Both the position numbers and the translations under genes were made by a program. 64,000 nt of DNA, taken from positions 153,321-217,320 of the forward strand of contig QCOV01000001.1 in the NCBI GenBank assembly GCA_003212795.1. The letters are read 5' to 3'. Below, piece by piece: positions 9,953 through 19,871 of the stretch. Under the pieces are notes generated by a model, which had not been told where the DNA came from, searched no databases, and worked only from the letters and a program-made list of their open reading frames with translations. Numbering within the stretch: position 1 is the stretch's first letter; each line of letters opens with the position of its first letter. The stretch comes from OCS116 cluster bacterium AG-435-F03 (lineage in GTDB: Bacteria > Pseudomonadota > Alphaproteobacteria > MED-G09).

Positions 9953-10525
9953 TTATTTCATATTTGACTGAAATTTTTTGATATTAGTATCAATAAGAAG
10001 ATCAAAGTTCTTAACTATTTTAGTTTGTATCTTTTCAAATTCTTCATTTTCTTCTTTTGAGAAATCTCCAAGAACATGCCCGGTAACTTTTTCTTTATCA
10101 CCTGGATGGTTAACTCCAATTCTTAGGCGTATATAATTATTTCCAATATTTTCGTCTATAGATGCTAAGCCATTATGACCCGCATTACTTCCGCCTTTTT
10201 TTAGTTTAACATCACCAAAAGATAGATCTATATCATCATGAAAAACAAAAATTCTTTCAGGATTTATTTTATAAAAATTAGAGGCTTCTCTAACTGCTCT
10301 TCCAGATTCATTCATGAAGGTTTGAGGTTTAAATGATATAAGCTTGATATTTTCATAAGAACCCATTGATGTTCTTCCTAGGAATTTTGTTCTACTTCTT
10401 CCAAATTTTAATTGATTGGTAACATAATCAAGAACCATGAAACCAACATTATGACGATTATTTTTATATTTTTCACCAGGATTTCCTAATCCTACAAGCA
10501 GCAATGTTTCCTCGGGCATAGACAA
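9953..10525 (-). CDS. pth: Peptidyl-tRNA hydrolase
   Basis: Frees tRNA from peptidyl-tRNA dropped by ribosomes. The 190-residue product has GLGNPGEKY near residue 12, the catalytic histidine in NRHNVGF, and the DDIDL and KKGGSNAGHNGL boxes. Start choice: a TTG at 10525 with AGGA 6 bp upstream, or ATG at 10519, which sits about 12 bp from the same site. I keep the TTG. It is between rplY and ychF; the rplY-pth pairing is common in bacteria. Confidence 0.95.
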   Translation of the reverse strand: MSMPEETLLLVGLGNPGEKYKNNRHNVGFMVLDYVTNQLKFGRSRTKFLGRTSMGSYENIKLISFKPQTFMNESGRAVREASNFYKINPERIFVFHDDIDLSFGDVKLKKGGSNAGHNGLASIDENIGNNYIRLRIGVNHPGDKEKVTGHVLGDFSKEENEEFEKIQTKIVKNFDLLIDTNIKKFQSNMK

Positions 10526-10533
10526 AATTTATC

Positions 10534-11244
10534 CTACTCTTTGCTTTCTTCTTTAGATTCTTCTGGCGTATCCTCTGAAGTCTCTGCTTCATCAGTTGTT
10601 TGATCTTCTTCACCCTCTACTGAATCCTCTCCGTCTTCTTCAGAGGCTTCTTCAATAATTTCTTCTTCAATCTCTTCAACTGGTGCTGTAACACTGGCAA
10701 TAGTTATATCTCTATCAGTAATAACAGGATTAACATCCTCTGGTAAATTAACATCAGATAATTTCACGCTTTCTCCCATTTCAAGATTAGATATATCGAC
10801 ATCTATTGATTCAGGAATGCTTAAGGCTGGGCAATCTAACTCTACGCTATAACGTGTCACAGTTAACACTCCGCCTGTCTTAATTCCTGGCGAATCATTC
10901 TCACCAACAAAATTTACTTGAATTTCAACCGATACTCTTGAATCTCCTGATAATCGAAGAAGATCAATATGAATTATGTTATCTTTTACTGGGTCAATTT
11001 GAATATCTTTAGGGATGACCTTCATTTTATCACCATTTGATAATTCTAGATCAAGTAATGTCGTTAACATTCTACCTGTGTTATATAATTTTAATGCGGA
11101 TACTGAATTAATATTAACTGCAACTGGATCTTTCTTATCACCATAAACTATGCAAGGAATATTACCTTCTTTTCGAACGGATTTAGTAAAGGATTTACCG
11201 GTATTCTCTCTTACTTCACCTTTTAAAATATTAAGTTCAGACAT
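10534..11244 (-). CDS. rplY: 50S ribosomal protein L25, CTC/TL5 long form
   Basis: Binds 5S rRNA in the large ribosomal subunit. The N-terminal L25 domain (about residues 1-95) has RENTGKSF and PCIVYG; the C-terminal TL5 domain runs to about 185. The last 50 residues are a strongly acidic low-complexity tail rich in Glu, Asp and Ser. Total length is 236. An AAAGGTAG ribosome site precedes the ATG. It is the first gene of rplY-pth-ychF. Confidence 0.95.
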   Translation of the reverse strand: MSELNILKGEVRENTGKSFTKSVRKEGNIPCIVYGDKKDPVAVNINSVSALKLYNTGRMLTTLLDLELSNGDKMKVIPKDIQIDPVKDNIIHIDLLRLSGDSRVSVEIQVNFVGENDSPGIKTGGVLTVTRYSVELDCPALSIPESIDVDISNLEMGESVKLSDVNLPEDVNPVITDRDITIASVTAPVEEIEEEIIEEASEEDGEDSVEGEEDQTTDEAETSEDTPEESKEESKE

Positions 11245-11308
11245 AATCTATTCTACCTTTTAAATAAACTTCATTGGGCTTATACCCTCACTTTGACTTC
11301 AAAGCAAG

Positions 11309-12241
11309 TTAATCAAACAAACTCGATACTGATCTTTCTTCAGAAATCCTTCTTATTGCTTCTCCAAGTAGGTGGACAACGCTTACCGTTTCTATTTTAT
11401 TGGAATTTTTAATATCATCAGTCTCATTAATGGTATCTGTAATTACCAATTTTGTAAGAGCGGAGTCGTTTACTCTTTTTATAGCTTCCCCAGATAAAAC
11501 ACCATGAGTTACATGTGCAAAAACTTCCTTAGCGCCAGAATTAATTAATGCCTCTGCTGCATTACATAAAGTTCCGGCTGAATCAACAATATCATCAATC
11601 ATAAAACAACTTCTATCCGATACATCGCCAATAATATTCATTACTTCTGATTCACCTGCTTTTTCACGTCTTTTATCAACAATGGCTAGATCAGAGTTTA
11701 TTCTACTCGCAATTAAACGCGCTCTTACAACACCCCCTACATCTGGAGATACTACCATAGCGTCATTTGATCCTATCTTATTTTCAATATCAGATAAGAG
11801 GATCGGTGCAGCAAAAAGATTATCTGTCGGAATATCAAAAAAACCTTGAATCTGCCCTGCATGTAAATCCATGCTTAATACTCTATCTGCTCCTGATTTA
11901 GCAATTAGATTAGCAACTAGTTTAGCTGTTATTGGTGTTCGCGGCCCAGGCTTTCTATCTTGTCTGGCGTATCCAAAATAAGGAATAACAGCCGTAATTC
12001 TTTTTGCTGAAGCTCTTTTCAAAGTATCAATTAAAATAAGAAGCTCCATTAAATTATCATTTGCAGGAAAGGATGTTGATTGAATAATAAAAACATCTTC
12101 ACCTCTACAATTTTCATTCATTTCAACAAAAATTTCCTTATCAGAAAATTTTTTGACAGTACAATCTGCCAACGGCGTGTCTAAATACTTACCAATATTT
12201 TCCGCTAGATTTATATTTGAATTACCAGATACTAATTTCAT
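11309..12241 (-). CDS. prs: Ribose-phosphate pyrophosphokinase
   Basis: Makes PRPP from ribose 5-phosphate and ATP for nucleotide, histidine and NAD synthesis. At 310 residues it has standard length, with the ATP/Mg site region [10 protein letters not shown] near residue 95, [14 protein letters not shown] near 125 and the PRPP-binding loop [10 protein letters not shown] near 217. A gap of about 64 bp separates it from rplY, so rplY may have its own promoter, though I could not define one. Confidence 0.97.
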   Translation of the reverse strand: MKLVSGNSNINLAENIGKYLDTPLADCTVKKFSDKEIFVEMNENCRGEDVFIIQSTSFPANDNLMELLILIDTLKRASAKRITAVIPYFGYARQDRKPGPRTPITAKLVANLIAKSGADRVLSMDLHAGQIQGFFDIPTDNLFAAPILLSDIENKIGSNDAMVVSPDVGGVVRARLIASRINSDLAIVDKRREKAGESEVMNIIGDVSDRSCFMIDDIVDSAGTLCNAAEALINSGAKEVFAHVTHGVLSGEAIKRVNDSALTKLVITDTINETDDIKNSNKIETVSVVHLLGEAIRRISEERSVSSLFD

Positions 12242-12282
12242 TTTAAAACTTCCCTTTGCCTTATTTAGCAGGGGATTGGATA

Positions 12283-13335
12283 CTAATCAAACCCTTCTGG
12301 AATTAATTTGTTTTTTGGCGATATTGCACAAACTTTAAAAAGTTCACCCATTTGAGAGTTCTCAATAACTCTAAGTAAACCTTCATCTAAATCACTTTTA
12401 ATTTTTTCAGAATTTGTAGATTTTTTTAATATTTCTAATCTTTCTAAAGCGCCCAAATTAATTAAAAAATTTCTTTGCGAAATTGGACCAAAGAAATCCA
12501 TTCCAAAATTTTTACTTTCATTAAGAATTTGAGAGAAATTAATATGTGATGTTAAATCTGAAGCTCCAGGAAAGCTCAAAGGATCAACATATTCATGATT
12601 TTTTATAGCCTGCAAAGTATTTCCATAACCTTTAGAGTATCCATAATCTATAAACAAACATATCCCATTATTTCTTTTTAAAAAATTTGAAATATCTTTA
12701 ACAATTTTTTTAATCCCAGTATTTACTTCAAAAAAGTCTGCCTCATCAGGAAAATTTTTTTTATTTTCTTCAAAAATAATTTTATCTTCAATATCTTTAT
12801 AACAATAAAGGAATCTATCATTATCTTTTGTTACAAACACTTCCTTCCATGTTTTTTTAATTTTTATATATTGTCTTATTGGAAAAACATCTAAAAATTC
12901 ATTTCCAATAAATATCGTTGGAGCATCGGGAATATCAGAAATACTTCTATAATGTTCTGCTTCAGGAAAAATTTGTTTTTGCGCGATCATTAACTTTTTA
13001 TTTATTTCAAGGAAGCCAAAGGAAATGCTATTGTCACTATTGACTCTCTTAATATCACTTAGAAGGGTTCCCCTTCCACCACCCAAATCAACTATCTGAA
13101 AAGATGATTTAGAATTAACTTTATTTATGATATCAATCGCCCAAGCACCAATAACTTCTCCAAAAATCTGAGTTATATCTGGTGCAGTAATAAAATCACC
13201 CGCTTTCCCAAGTGGCTTTTGTTTAATGTAGTAACCTTCTTCTGGATCAGTTAAGCTTATTTCCATAAACCTGGAAATTGAAATATAGCCTTTTTTACTT
13301 ATTTCTTCAGTTAATATTGATTTAATCTTTTCCAT
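12283..13335 (-). CDS. Class I SAM-dependent methyltransferase, MidA/NDUFAF7 family
   Basis: Protein of the DUF185 (MidA, NDUFAF7) family, whose mitochondrial member methylates an arginine of a complex I subunit. Seen: the N-terminal [17 protein letters not shown] block, the SAM-binding [14 protein letters not shown] near residue 84, and GNEFLDVFP near 142. The 350-residue length fits. It overlaps the end of lgt by 14 bp, a pairing known from alphaproteobacteria. A role in complex I assembly is inferred from the mitochondrial relative only. Confidence 0.88.
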   Translation of the reverse strand: MEKIKSILTEEISKKGYISISRFMEISLTDPEEGYYIKQKPLGKAGDFITAPDITQIFGEVIGAWAIDIINKVNSKSSFQIVDLGGGRGTLLSDIKRVNSDNSISFGFLEINKKLMIAQKQIFPEAEHYRSISDIPDAPTIFIGNEFLDVFPIRQYIKIKKTWKEVFVTKDNDRFLYCYKDIEDKIIFEENKKNFPDEADFFEVNTGIKKIVKDISNFLKRNNGICLFIDYGYSKGYGNTLQAIKNHEYVDPLSFPGASDLTSHINFSQILNESKNFGMDFFGPISQRNFLINLGALERLEILKKSTNSEKIKSDLDEGLLRVIENSQMGELFKVCAISPKNKLIPEGFD

Positions 13336-14128
13336 TTATTTTTATGGCATAAAACATTAAGCACATACCGGCAATCATGAATGGAAATGATAATATCATC
13401 CCCATTGTTACAAAATTGTATATATAACCAATATGTAGGTCTGGCTCTCTAAAATTCTCTACAAAAATTCTAAATAAACCGTATAAAAAAAGAAAAGAAC
13501 CGCTTATAAATCCTTTATAGTTAAGTAAATTCTTTTTTATCATTATAAATAATATTAAGAAAATTACTAAACCCTCTAAAATTGCTTCATATAATTGACT
13601 TGGGTGTCTTGGTAGGTTACCTGCATTAGGAAAAACAACACCCCAAGATACCGTAGTGACTTTCCCCCATAACTCTGAATTTATATAATTTGCAATCCTG
13701 CCAAAAAACAAACCTATTGGCACAACAGAACAAATAATATCTCCTAGCTCTAATAATGATATTTTTTTTGCTAATGAATATATTATAATTGCTAAAATAA
13801 CCCCTATAGCTCCGCCATGAAATGACATTCCTCCTTGCCATAGAGCAAATATAATTAGTGGATTTTGTAATAATGAAGATGGATTATAAAAAACTAAATA
13901 ACCAATTTTTGCGCCAAAAATTATTCCAAGCACCACCCATATAAAAATTTCATCAATATTACTGATTGATACTGATAATTTATTTTTTTCTCTATGATTT
14001 CCTATAATCCATTTTGCGTATTGTAGGCCTAAAAGCATTCCAGCAAGGTACGCAAGGCCATACCATCTTACTTCCAGGGGGCCAATTTTAAAAGCTATCG
14101 GATCTATACTTAGTAAAAATTCTAACAC
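13322..14128 (-). CDS. lgt: Prolipoprotein diacylglyceryl transferase
   Basis: Inner-membrane enzyme that transfers diacylglycerol to the lipobox cysteine of lipoproteins. It has 268 residues and about seven membrane spans. Family motifs seen: RWYGLAYLAG near residue 22, HGGAIG near 104 and the signature GRIANYINSELWG near 143. The start is a GTG at 14128, with no clear ribosome site and no ATG nearby in frame. It heads the lgt-midA unit and diverges from the ybjN-like gene. Confidence 0.95.
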   Translation of the reverse strand: MLEFLLSIDPIAFKIGPLEVRWYGLAYLAGMLLGLQYAKWIIGNHREKNKLSVSISNIDEIFIWVVLGIIFGAKIGYLVFYNPSSLLQNPLIIFALWQGGMSFHGGAIGVILAIIIYSLAKKISLLELGDIICSVVPIGLFFGRIANYINSELWGKVTTVSWGVVFPNAGNLPRHPSQLYEAILEGLVIFLILFIMIKKNLLNYKGFISGSFLFLYGLFRIFVENFREPDLHIGYIYNFVTMGMILSFPFMIAGMCLMFYAIKINGKD

Positions 14129-14190
14129 TGTATATCTATAGCAAATTTTTCATTTATTTTATGTTTTTATATATAAAAATTACGCTAACT

Positions 14191-14216
14191 GTAGTATATT
14201 AATTTAATACAACTAC
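14191..14216. repeat. Imperfect inverted repeat in the lgt/ybjN divergent promoter region
   Basis: GTAGTATATTAA at 14191-14202 faces TTTAATACAACTAC at 14203-14216, giving a near-palindrome with one inserted base. It is centred in the roughly 100 bp between two divergent starts, where promoters for both must lie, so an operator is possible. It could equally be chance in a region that is nearly all A+T. Confidence 0.3.
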
Positions 14217-14230
14217 TATATATAGATATT

Positions 14231-14722
14231 ATGACTTCATTAGCGAAAAAAGATTTTTTAGATGATCCATTAGATAATGTAGAATTAGCAGCTAGTATTC
14301 AAAATTGGACTTATGATCGATCTGACAGTGAAGTCTCTATTATAGCAAATGGTAAACATAATAATTACCAATTATCCGTTTCTCTTCGCAATGACTCACA
14401 AGGATTAGATATTGTTTGTGGATTTGATTTAAGATTTAATGAAAAAAATAAATTTCAAATCTTAAAATTGGTTTCTTCAATTAATGCTCAAATTTGGTTA
14501 GGTCATTTTGATGTATGGGATAAAGAGGGGCTTATTATATATCGTAACAGCTCAATCATTGATAGAAATAACCTTAACCTTGAAAATGTAGAAACATTAC
14601 TATTGGATGCAGTCAACTCTATAGATTTATACTTTCCAGCTTTTCAATATATCTTATGGGCAGGTAAAACTAGTGAAGAAGCTTTGAGTACTGTTTTATT
14701 TGAAACCAGAGGTGAAGCATAA
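14231..14722 (+). CDS. YbjN domain protein
   Basis: A 163-residue soluble protein with the look of the YbjN family (type III secretion chaperone-like fold), including DLRFNEKNK and the closing FPAFQYILWAGKTSEEAL segment. It lies 9 bp before proC, a pairing frequent in alphaproteobacteria. No catalytic motif is visible. In E. coli YbjN influences stress and motility, but no function can be assigned here. Confidence 0.82.
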   Translation: MTSLAKKDFLDDPLDNVELAASIQNWTYDRSDSEVSIIANGKHNNYQLSVSLRNDSQGLDIVCGFDLRFNEKNKFQILKLVSSINAQIWLGHFDVWDKEGLIIYRNSSIIDRNNLNLENVETLLLDAVNSIDLYFPAFQYILWAGKTSEEALSTVLFETRGEA

Positions 14723-14731
14723 AAATTTATC

Positions 14732-15562
14732 ATGAATGAGCTAAAAATCTTGTTAATTGGCTGCGGTAAGATGGGGAGTAGTCTCTTAGAAGGTATAGTT
14801 AAATCTGATAATTTTGATGGTATGGTAGATGTTATTGAGCCTGTCATACAAGATTCTTTTAAAGAAGACTTTAAGGAAAGCAAAGTAAATTTTTATTCAG
14901 ATATTAGAGAAAATAAAGACGCTATAAATTATGACCTTATTATTATAGCGACAAAACCAAATATATATGAAGAAATTTTTAATGGTTTGAAAAATAATTT
15001 AATTATTAATGATGAAACTTTAATCGTTTCAATTTTAGCTGGAATTAGAATAAGTAAAATTGAAGAGATAGTAGGTTCTATACCAATAATTAGAGCTATG
15101 CCAAATATAGCTGCCTCAGTCTTGGAAGGTATGACAGCTTTAATTGGAAATAAAAAAATAACACATGAAGATATTTTAAATGCTGATTTAATATTTGAAT
15201 TAATCGGTGAGAAGATGTGGCTAAAAAATGAAGCACAAATGGATTCTTTCACTGCAATCTCAGGTTCTGGGCCTGCCTATTTTTTCTTTTTTACTGAATG
15301 TCTAAAAAATATAGCCATTGAAGAGGGTTTTACAGAAGATGAAGCCAATAAAATTTCACAACAAATAATTATAGGATCAGGAAAGTTAGTAAAAGATTCA
15401 GGTATTGATCCTAAAGAATTACGAGAAAATGTTACTTCTCCTAACGGAACAACTGAAGCAGGTCTCAAAGTTTTAGCAGATAATAAAACGGGTTTGTTGG
15501 ATAAATTAAAACAGGCAATCATGGAAGCAAAAAATAGAAGTATCGAAATATCTGATAATTAA
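14732..15562 (+). CDS. proC: Pyrroline-5-carboxylate reductase
   Basis: Last step of proline synthesis, reducing 1-pyrroline-5-carboxylate with NAD(P)H. The N-terminal dinucleotide motif is GCGKMGSSLLEG near residue 10; the C-terminal domain has the PROSITE-like block beginning near VTSPNGTTEAGL around residue 237 and AISGSGPAYFF near 172. The 276-residue length is normal. It follows the ybjN-like gene by 9 bp, and its stop abuts the stop of the convergent histidine kinase. Confidence 0.95.
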   Translation: MNELKILLIGCGKMGSSLLEGIVKSDNFDGMVDVIEPVIQDSFKEDFKESKVNFYSDIRENKDAINYDLIIIATKPNIYEEIFNGLKNNLIINDETLIVSILAGIRISKIEEIVGSIPIIRAMPNIAASVLEGMTALIGNKKITHEDILNADLIFELIGEKMWLKNEAQMDSFTAISGSGPAYFFFFTECLKNIAIEEGFTEDEANKISQQIIIGSGKLVKDSGIDPKELRENVTSPNGTTEAGLKVLADNKTGLLDKLKQAIMEAKNRSIEISDN

Positions 15563-16885
15563 TTAACTAGAAAACTTTAATTGTACTTTCAAGCCACCTA
15601 AATTACTTCTAGACATAATTAGTTTTCCACCATGATTGCTTGTTATATCTTGTGAAATAGATAGCCCTAAACCTGAACCAGGAATATTTTGATTCCTAGA
15701 TGAATCAAGTCTTATAAAAGGTTTTATCGCCTTATCATAATCAGTTTTATCGATTCCAGGGCCATTATCTTCAATTGAAATATCTATTACATCCCTTTTT
15801 TTCTCTAGAGCTACTCTTATATCATCTCCATATGAACAAGCATTATTCAAAAGGTTAGTTATACATCTTTTCATAGCTATTGCCCTACATTCAAAAAATA
15901 TTGGTTTGTCATTTTTAACATTAAATTCAATAACTTTATTTTCTATCGATTCAGAATTAATTATCTCTTTTATCATTTGCTTCAGATCAGTTTTTATTGC
16001 TTTTTCTCTTGTTACATCCTCTGCAAAATCGAGATAATTTTCCAACATTTTCTGCATCTCATTTACATCAGATAGTAATTCAATATTTGTTTTATCATCT
16101 GATAGCATCTCTAATTGTAATTTTAATCTCGTCAGAGGTGTTCTTAAATCATGACTTACTCCGGCCAACATTAATGTTCTTTGCTCAATAAATCTTTCTA
16201 TTCTCTCTTGCATTTTTAAGTAAGCTTCTGCTGCTCTTCTTACCTCAGTTGCGCCTGAAGGTTTAAAGTTTTCCATCTTTTTTCCTAAACCAAATTGTTG
16301 TGCAGCTTTTGATAATTTCTCTATGGGTTTGATTTGTTGTCGCATAAATATGACTGCAACAGAAACTAATAAAAGTGAGGAAATTACCATCCATACAAGA
16401 AATATATGACTATTTGTTGCGTAAACATTTCTGCGTGGAATAGTAAATTCATATATTCCTCCTTCTTTTTCTATTTGAACTATAACTCTTTTTTCATAAG
16501 TATGAGCATCAACCCAAAAATTATCAGTCATTATTTTTGAAAGTTCCTTGCTAAGAGTATTTTCAACAAGATTTATCGGTTTTGGAATATTATTAATAAG
16601 TTTTTGATTGGGTATGTAATTAACATCAGCGTCATAAAATTTCTTAGACAATTCAACAACTTTATTTAAACCTAAAGAAGGAGCGACATCTACAAATGTT
16701 GCAATTTCTGAAGCTACTGCAGATGATAATTTTCTTGTTACTAATTGCCAATGTCTGTCTAAAAAGACAAAAGTTAATATTCCTTGTAGAACTACAACCG
16801 GAACAATTATAATTAATAAGGATCTAGAATACAGACCTTTAGGTAAAATATCTTTAAATTTTTTTGAACTTTCTTTAAAAAACAT
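15563..16885 (-). CDS. Sensor histidine kinase, EnvZ-like
   Basis: Membrane sensor of 440 residues. A first membrane span near residues 23-42, a periplasmic part of about 120 residues, a second span near 163-181 and a HAMP region (RQQIKPIEKLSKAAQQFG) lead to the H-box SHDLRTPLTRLK near 246. The ATP-binding domain has the N-box NLLNNACSYG, DNGPGID and GSGLGLSI. Its ATG overlaps the regulator's stop (TAATG), so the two are made together. The signal is unknown; in the family, osmotic or envelope signals are common. Confidence 0.93.
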   Translation of the reverse strand: MFFKESSKKFKDILPKGLYSRSLLIIIVPVVVLQGILTFVFLDRHWQLVTRKLSSAVASEIATFVDVAPSLGLNKVVELSKKFYDADVNYIPNQKLINNIPKPINLVENTLSKELSKIMTDNFWVDAHTYEKRVIVQIEKEGGIYEFTIPRRNVYATNSHIFLVWMVISSLLLVSVAVIFMRQQIKPIEKLSKAAQQFGLGKKMENFKPSGATEVRRAAEAYLKMQERIERFIEQRTLMLAGVSHDLRTPLTRLKLQLEMLSDDKTNIELLSDVNEMQKMLENYLDFAEDVTREKAIKTDLKQMIKEIINSESIENKVIEFNVKNDKPIFFECRAIAMKRCITNLLNNACSYGDDIRVALEKKRDVIDISIEDNGPGIDKTDYDKAIKPFIRLDSSRNQNIPGSGLGLSISQDITSNHGGKLIMSRSNLGGLKVQLKFSS

Positions 16886-17562
16886 TATTTATCAGGCCTT
16901 AAAATATATCCTTCACCTCTGACAGTTTGTAACCAAAGAGGCATTCTAGGGTCTTTCTCAATTTTTCTTCTAAGTCTATTAATGCCAACATCTACTGATC
17001 TTCCAGGCTCATCAATTCCAGCTAATTTTTCTCTGTTTAATGGTTGCCCAGGACTTTTTGCTAATGCAATTAATAGATTCATCTCTCTATCTGTTAAATA
17101 AACTCTATCTTTGGATTTTGTGAGCTCTCTTTTTTCAATGTTAAGAGTGTAATCTCCAAAAAATATTTCATTATCAATATTCTCTTCGCTTTTCGATCTT
17201 TTTAAAATAGATAAAACTCTTAGCAATAGTTCTTTAGGGTTAAATGGTTTTGTTAGATAATCATCAGCTCCTATCTCTAAGCCTTTAATTTTTGAATCTG
17301 TTCCAGATTTTGCAGTTAACAAGATAATTGGAATGTCTGAATTATCTCTTAATTCTTTTGTTAATGTAAGCCCATCATCTCCTGGCATCATAATATCTAG
17401 GATTATTAGATCAAATTTAATTAATTGAGTTTTTTTTCTAGCTTCTTCTGCACCACTTGCAGTAGATACAATAAAGCCCTCTTTTATGAGATATTCACTT
17501 AATAAGTTTCTTATTCTCTCATCATCATCTACTACAAGTAAATTATATGTTATTTCAGACAC
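16885..17562 (-). CDS. OmpR-family response regulator
   Basis: DNA-binding regulator paired with the overlapping kinase. The receiver domain has the acidic pair VVDDDERIR, the phosphorylation site in LIILDIMMPGDDG and the conserved TAK and KPF boxes; the winged-helix output domain has LTDREMNLL and ends VRGEGYILRPDK. The track begins at a TTG (17595), but GTG at 17562 (VSEITYNLL) has AAGGA about 10 bp upstream and matches the usual family N-terminus, giving 225 residues. It is the first gene of the two-gene unit. Confidence 0.93.
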   Translation of the reverse strand: MSEITYNLLVVDDDERIRNLLSEYLIKEGFIVSTASGAEEARKKTQLIKFDLIILDIMMPGDDGLTLTKELRDNSDIPIILLTAKSGTDSKIKGLEIGADDYLTKPFNPKELLLRVLSILKRSKSEENIDNEIFFGDYTLNIEKRELTKSKDRVYLTDREMNLLIALAKSPGQPLNREKLAGIDEPGRSVDVGINRLRRKIEKDPRMPLWLQTVRGEGYILRPDK

Positions 17563-17695
17563 TTTTTTTTTCCTTTTTATTATTTTAATATACAAATGTA
17601 ATCTATCAAATAATTATGTTTACTTAATTTAGGCTATTGTATTAATTATGTGAGTTAATATTTGCTATTTGCAGTTACCTTTTTTGGAGATAATT

Positions 17696-18580
17696 TTGAA
17701 TATAGAGTCAATGGAAAATAAAGAAGGTTTAATTTGGTATAATGGAAATCTAATAGATTGGAAAGATGCTAAGTTGCATGTACTGACTCATGGGCTGCAT
17801 TATGCAAGCTCTGTTTTCGAAGGAGAAAGGTCATACTCTGGTCGAATTTTTAAACTTCACGAACATACCGAAAGATTATTTTTTTCTGCAAGTCAATTAG
17901 ATTTTGAGATTCCATATACTATAGAAGAAATAAAAGAGGCTTGTTATTTGACTTTAGAAAAGAATAATCTAGTTGATGCTTACATCCGCCCTATTGCTTG
18001 GAGGGGAGCAGAAACAGTAGGAGTTTCTGCACAATCTACAAAAATACATTGTGCAATTGCGGTTTGGGAATGGCCCTCATACTTCAGTCCAGAAGATAAA
18101 TTAAAGGGAATAAGACTTACTCTGTCAAATTGGAAAAGGCCTTCACCAGATACTATACCCTGTAAAGCTAAGGCTGCAGGGCTTTATATGATTTGTACAT
18201 TAGCCAAACATAAAGCAGAATCTCAGGGTTATGCTGATGCATTAATGCTTGATACAGAGAATAAGGTTGCTGAGGCTACGGGTGCAAATATTTTCTTTAT
18301 CTCTGGCAAAGAAATTCATACACCAGTACCTGATAGTTTTTTAGATGGAATTACAAGAAGAACTGTTATTGACCTTGCAAAGGATCATGGCTTAAAAATT
18401 ATTGAAAGAAAAATTGAGCTAGATGAATTATCGACCTTTGAGCAATGTTTTATCACTGGAACAGCTGCAGAGGTAACTCCTGTATCAGAAATAGATAATT
18501 TTAAATTTAAAGTTGGTGAAGAAATTAAAATATTATCCGATTCTTATATCAATTTAGTTAACAACTGGAAGGGTGATTAA
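17696..18580 (+). CDS. ilvE: Branched-chain amino acid aminotransferase
   Basis: PLP enzyme that interconverts branched-chain keto acids and Leu, Ile and Val. Class IV fold motifs: HGLHYASSVFEGER near residue 30, the Schiff-base lysine probably in CKAKAAGLY near 155, and EATGANIFF near 195. Start choice: a TTG at 17696 follows GGAGA by 5 bp, better supported than the track's TTG at 17669 or the ATG at 17711. It overlaps the end of convergent moaE by 4 bp. Confidence 0.93.
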   Translation: MNIESMENKEGLIWYNGNLIDWKDAKLHVLTHGLHYASSVFEGERSYSGRIFKLHEHTERLFFSASQLDFEIPYTIEEIKEACYLTLEKNNLVDAYIRPIAWRGAETVGVSAQSTKIHCAIAVWEWPSYFSPEDKLKGIRLTLSNWKRPSPDTIPCKAKAAGLYMICTLAKHKAESQGYADALMLDTENKVAEATGANIFFISGKEIHTPVPDSFLDGITRRTVIDLAKDHGLKIIERKIELDELSTFEQCFITGTAAEVTPVSEIDNFKFKVGEEIKILSDSYINLVNNWKGD

Positions 18581-18996
18581 AGAGTTTGTTTAACCCATTT
18601 TGATTTATTTTCAAAAATTTCTTTTTTCCAAAATGGCGCATTAATTTTAAGCCAATCAATTATATATTGGTTAGCAGCATATGCTTCTTTTCTATGTTTT
18701 GAACAGGTTATTACCATTACTATGGACTCACCAGCCTTTAATGTCCCATATCTATGAATTATATAACAATAATCAAGATTCCATTTTTTTTCAGCATTTA
18801 AGGCGGTTTTATATATGATTTTTTCAGCCATATTTTTATAGTGCTCTATAAAAAGTTTTTTTACCTTGCCGCTATTCGTTTCCTCCCTTACTGAACCGAT
18901 AAAAGATACTAAAGCGCCATATTTTTTATCTTTTTCAGCATTTTTAAGAATCTTCTGAGGGTTGAATTGTTCCTTTTGAATTTTAACTGTAATCAT
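18577..18996 (-). CDS. moaE: Molybdopterin synthase catalytic subunit
   Basis: Large subunit of molybdopterin synthase, which inserts sulfur carried by MoaD into precursor Z. The 139-residue product has GALVSFIGSVREE near residue 27, the IHRYGTLKAGE stretch near 80 and HRKEAYAANQYIIDWLK, ending with WKKE, all typical. Its start touches the moaD stop, so subunits are produced together. Last gene of the uvrC-pgsA-moaD-moaE unit. Confidence 0.95.
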   Translation of the reverse strand: MITVKIQKEQFNPQKILKNAEKDKKYGALVSFIGSVREETNSGKVKKLFIEHYKNMAEKIIYKTALNAEKKWNLDYCYIIHRYGTLKAGESIVMVITCSKHRKEAYAANQYIIDWLKINAPFWKKEIFENKSKWVKQTL

Positions 18997-19247
18997 TATC
19001 CGCCTGTAACTGGTGGAAATATAGCTATTTCTTTTGTGTTTTTTAAAATAAAATCTTTATCTACATGATCCTCATCGCAAGCAATATGGATTGCTTCTTT
19101 ATTGCTTAAAGCTAGATCATATTTATTTTCTTTAGAAATAAGATAATCCAAAAAATCTTCAACGGTTTGTATATTTGAAGGTAAATCTATATTTTCCTCA
19201 GGTAAACCAATAATTTCTCTTACTTTAGCAAAATATAGTACTCTCAT
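18996..19247 (-). CDS. moaD: Molybdopterin synthase sulfur-carrier subunit
   Basis: Small ubiquitin-like sulfur carrier of 83 residues. It ends in the required Gly-Gly (FPPVTGG), the site of thiocarboxylation. The N-terminus MRVLYFAKVREIIG is typical. It overlaps pgsA by 4 bp and moaE by 1 bp. With moaE here and a MoaB-like gene near 54 kb, the organism makes molybdopterin. Confidence 0.95.
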   Translation of the reverse strand: MRVLYFAKVREIIGLPEENIDLPSNIQTVEDFLDYLISKENKYDLALSNKEAIHIACDEDHVDKDFILKNTKEIAIFPPVTGG

Positions 19248-19858
19248 ATTCTATCCTTTTCTTTCATAAAATTCCTAGTTACCTCTGCATATTTGAAGGC
19301 TGAAAGAATAGAAATTAAAGAAGCAATGAGAATCAATAAATTACCAAGTAAATATGAAGATGTATACATCCACTGAGGAAATAGTAATTCTTCATATGAA
19401 TTATTATAGGTTGAAATATTTAAAAATAATAAAATAATTGAAGTTAATTGAGCTGCAGTTTTCCATTTTGATAATTTTGTAACATTTAATGTTAGGCCAT
19501 TTGATTTAGTGATTTCTCTTAATCCAGAAATTAATATTTCTCTGAAAATAATAACAATTGATGAGAAAAATATTATTGGGTTTTCGGAGAATGATATTAT
19601 TAAAATAATAAGTGATATTATTACTAGGAGTTTATCTGCGATAGGATCAAGTATTTTTCCAGTAATACTCTCTTGATTGTATTTTCTAGCAATAAATCCA
19701 TCAAAGAAATCTGAAATTGAGGCTAATACAAATAAAACTAACAATACTAAAAAAAACTTTTCTTCATTATACCTTGATGAGAAATTAATTATTAACCAAA
19801 AACCTATAGGTATAATTAAAGAGATAATAATTCTTAAAAATGTTAAAATATTTGCCAT
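19244..19858 (-). CDS. pgsA: CDP-diacylglycerol-glycerol-3-phosphate 3-phosphatidyltransferase
   Basis: Inner-membrane enzyme of phosphatidylglycerol synthesis. The CDP-alcohol phosphotransferase signature reads SDFFDGFIARKYNQ then GKILDPIADK near residues 48-76, with the conserved aspartates (D-x2-D-G-x2-A-R type). It has 204 residues and about five hydrophobic spans. Placed between uvrC (13 bp) and moaD (4 bp overlap), an order seen in other alphaproteobacteria. Confidence 0.93.
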   Translation of the reverse strand: MANILTFLRIIISLIIPIGFWLIINFSSRYNEEKFFLVLLVLFVLASISDFFDGFIARKYNQESITGKILDPIADKLLVIISLIILIISFSENPIIFFSSIVIIFREILISGLREITKSNGLTLNVTKLSKWKTAAQLTSIILLFLNISTYNNSYEELLFPQWMYTSSYLLGNLLILIASLISILSAFKYAEVTRNFMKEKDRI

Positions 19859-19871
19859 AATTACTATTAGT

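Noticed and set aside
13626-13841. Second reverse ORF inside lgt
   Set aside because: Out-of-frame shadow of lgt on the same strand, Arg/Phe-rich with no family resemblance.
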